From Malachius bipustulatus (taxonomy: Eukaryota > Arthropoda > Insecta > Coleoptera > Melyridae): a stretch of DNA of 64,000 nt. Under the pieces are notes generated by a model. That model was not told the origin of the DNA. It worked only from the letters and a program-made list of their open reading frames with translations, and ran no database searches. The translations under genes were made by a program, and so were the position numbers. The stretch is from the NCBI GenBank assembly GCA_910589415.1, contig OU342638.1, forward strand, positions 39,591,579-39,655,578, written 5' to 3'. The first letter of the stretch is position 1. Every line of letters starts with the position of its first letter. Below are positions 63,185-64,000 of this stretch, piece after piece.

Positions 63185-64000
63185 ATGGCAGATCGAATCA
63201 CAGAGCAAAGTTTGACAGCTGTCAAGAATATAACCGCAGTAATTGGTGCAAGAGATCATGCGATCTGGGCCGCGGAAGCTCGAACTCAAGGTAAGTGTTC
63301 TAATTTTTTTTTTTGTGTTTTTTCACCATTTATTTTTCAAAAAGCCTACCAGAGAAAAACTAAAGAATGGAAGGACCAGATCAGAGAAATCAAAAAACGC
63401 ACGAACGAGTTGAAAGAAGACAATGACGTCAAAAAGAAACACCTGGAACAAGTCAAGTTGACAAATGAAGTGTAAGTTTCTTTCGATTATGATGATGAGG
63501 TGAGTACCCAATACCATCATTTCTGTTCCGTTCCAGGCACAGGTCGTTGTTGCTACTACTCCGGAACACCGCCTCCCGTCTCATCGAAATGAAGTACGTG
63601 AAAGAGCAGCGCGACTCCTTGCTCGAGGAGAAATACAATTCGATTCTCGAGGAGCGTCAGAGCAAGTTCGGGGAGCTCAGGTCGGAGCTGCTCGCCTCCA
63701 ACGAGCGCTACCAGGAGCTGCGCCGGCTGCAGATCGAAAAGCGGAAACTGTCGTTCGCGCTGCTGGATTACCGCGTTCGGATCGAGAACCTCGGCCGGCA
63801 GCGGCGTCTCAAGGAGGACATCGAGGGCAAGATTTTCCGGGTGAGGATCGTGAGGTTCGCGGAGGCGGTCGTGAAGCGTCGCGTGTGCGAGCTGCTCCAC
63901 TCGGAGCTGAAGAAGCACGAACTGCTGGAGAAGGATCTGGTCAGGGAGCTGCTGGATCTTCAAAATCAACGTGAGTCTTTTCTTATTATTTCCTGGCAGA
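63185..64000 (+). CDS. Coiled-coil protein of unknown function (5' part)
   Basis: Three exons, 63185-63290, 63345-63471 and 63537-63970, join in phase, and the next donor (C|GTGAGT) lies at 63971. The window therefore holds the first 222 or so residues of a longer protein. I do not recognise it. After a short start (MADRITEQSLTAVKNITAVI) the chain is almost entirely charged helix, rich in Lys, Glu, Arg and Leu with heptad spacing, as in KTKEWKDQIREIKKRTNELK. A hydrophobic RSLLLLLRN stretch lies just after the second intron. The style resembles ciliary, centrosomal or cytoskeletal coiled coils, but that is only an impression. Introns are 54 and 65 bp. The start is chosen from the in-frame ATG in AAACAATGGCAG, a good initiation context. 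Confidence 0.8.

Overview
This 64-kb window is nuclear DNA from an animal, almost certainly an insect. It is AT-rich. Genes are split by GT-AG introns, some only about 55-60 bp long, and inverted-repeat transposons are frequent. A protein disulfide isomerase ends in the KDEL retention signal, and there is a synaptobrevin and a cullin-2. There is no bacterial or plasmid organisation. I cannot name the order from sequence alone.

Layout. (1) About 1-29.4 kb is a transposon-rich, gene-poor island. It holds several foldback and terminal-inverted-repeat elements, many with ACAGGGTG-type ends (4.35-6.18, 15.4-16.9 and 28.4 kb). It also holds a Ty3/gypsy-like gag zinc-knuckle remnant (12.2-12.7 kb) and a Penelope-like fragment with a GIY-YIG endonuclease between two inverted 476-bp arms (25.58-26.86 kb). 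The only substantial gene here (18.59-23.35 kb, +) has an uninterrupted coding region. It encodes a class-3 lipase domain, a long linker, a NACHT P-loop NTPase and ankyrin repeats, which is an NLR-type architecture. A 500-N gap cuts it off within the ankyrin array. (2) About 29.4-64 kb is a gene-dense housekeeping block. In order it contains PDI (-), synaptobrevin/VAMP (-), cytochrome b561 (+), mitochondrial glycine-cleavage T protein (+), cullin-2 (+), nucleoredoxin (-, 10 kb, eight exons) and the 5' part of a coiled-coil gene (+). I rebuilt every exon chain from splice sites and reading phase. The resulting lengths are 496 aa for PDI, 157 or 117 aa for VAMP, 246-315 aa for cytochrome b561, 404 aa for AMT, 746 aa for CUL2 and 473 aa for NXN; for the PDI, VAMP, CUL2 and NXN families these agree with the lengths I know.

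The right-hand genes do unrelated jobs: ER disulfide formation, vesicle fusion, transmembrane electron transfer, mitochondrial glycine breakdown, ubiquitin ligation and redox signalling. They look like ordinary neighbours, not a pathway cluster. The points most worth following are the lipase-NACHT-ankyrin gene; a synaptobrevin whose start codon appears to be split by an intron and whose last intron donor supplies an alternative stop; a 25-bp minisatellite shared by introns of the convergent CUL2 and NXN genes; and a duplicated intronic segment in NXN that contains a 265-bp block with no mismatches.
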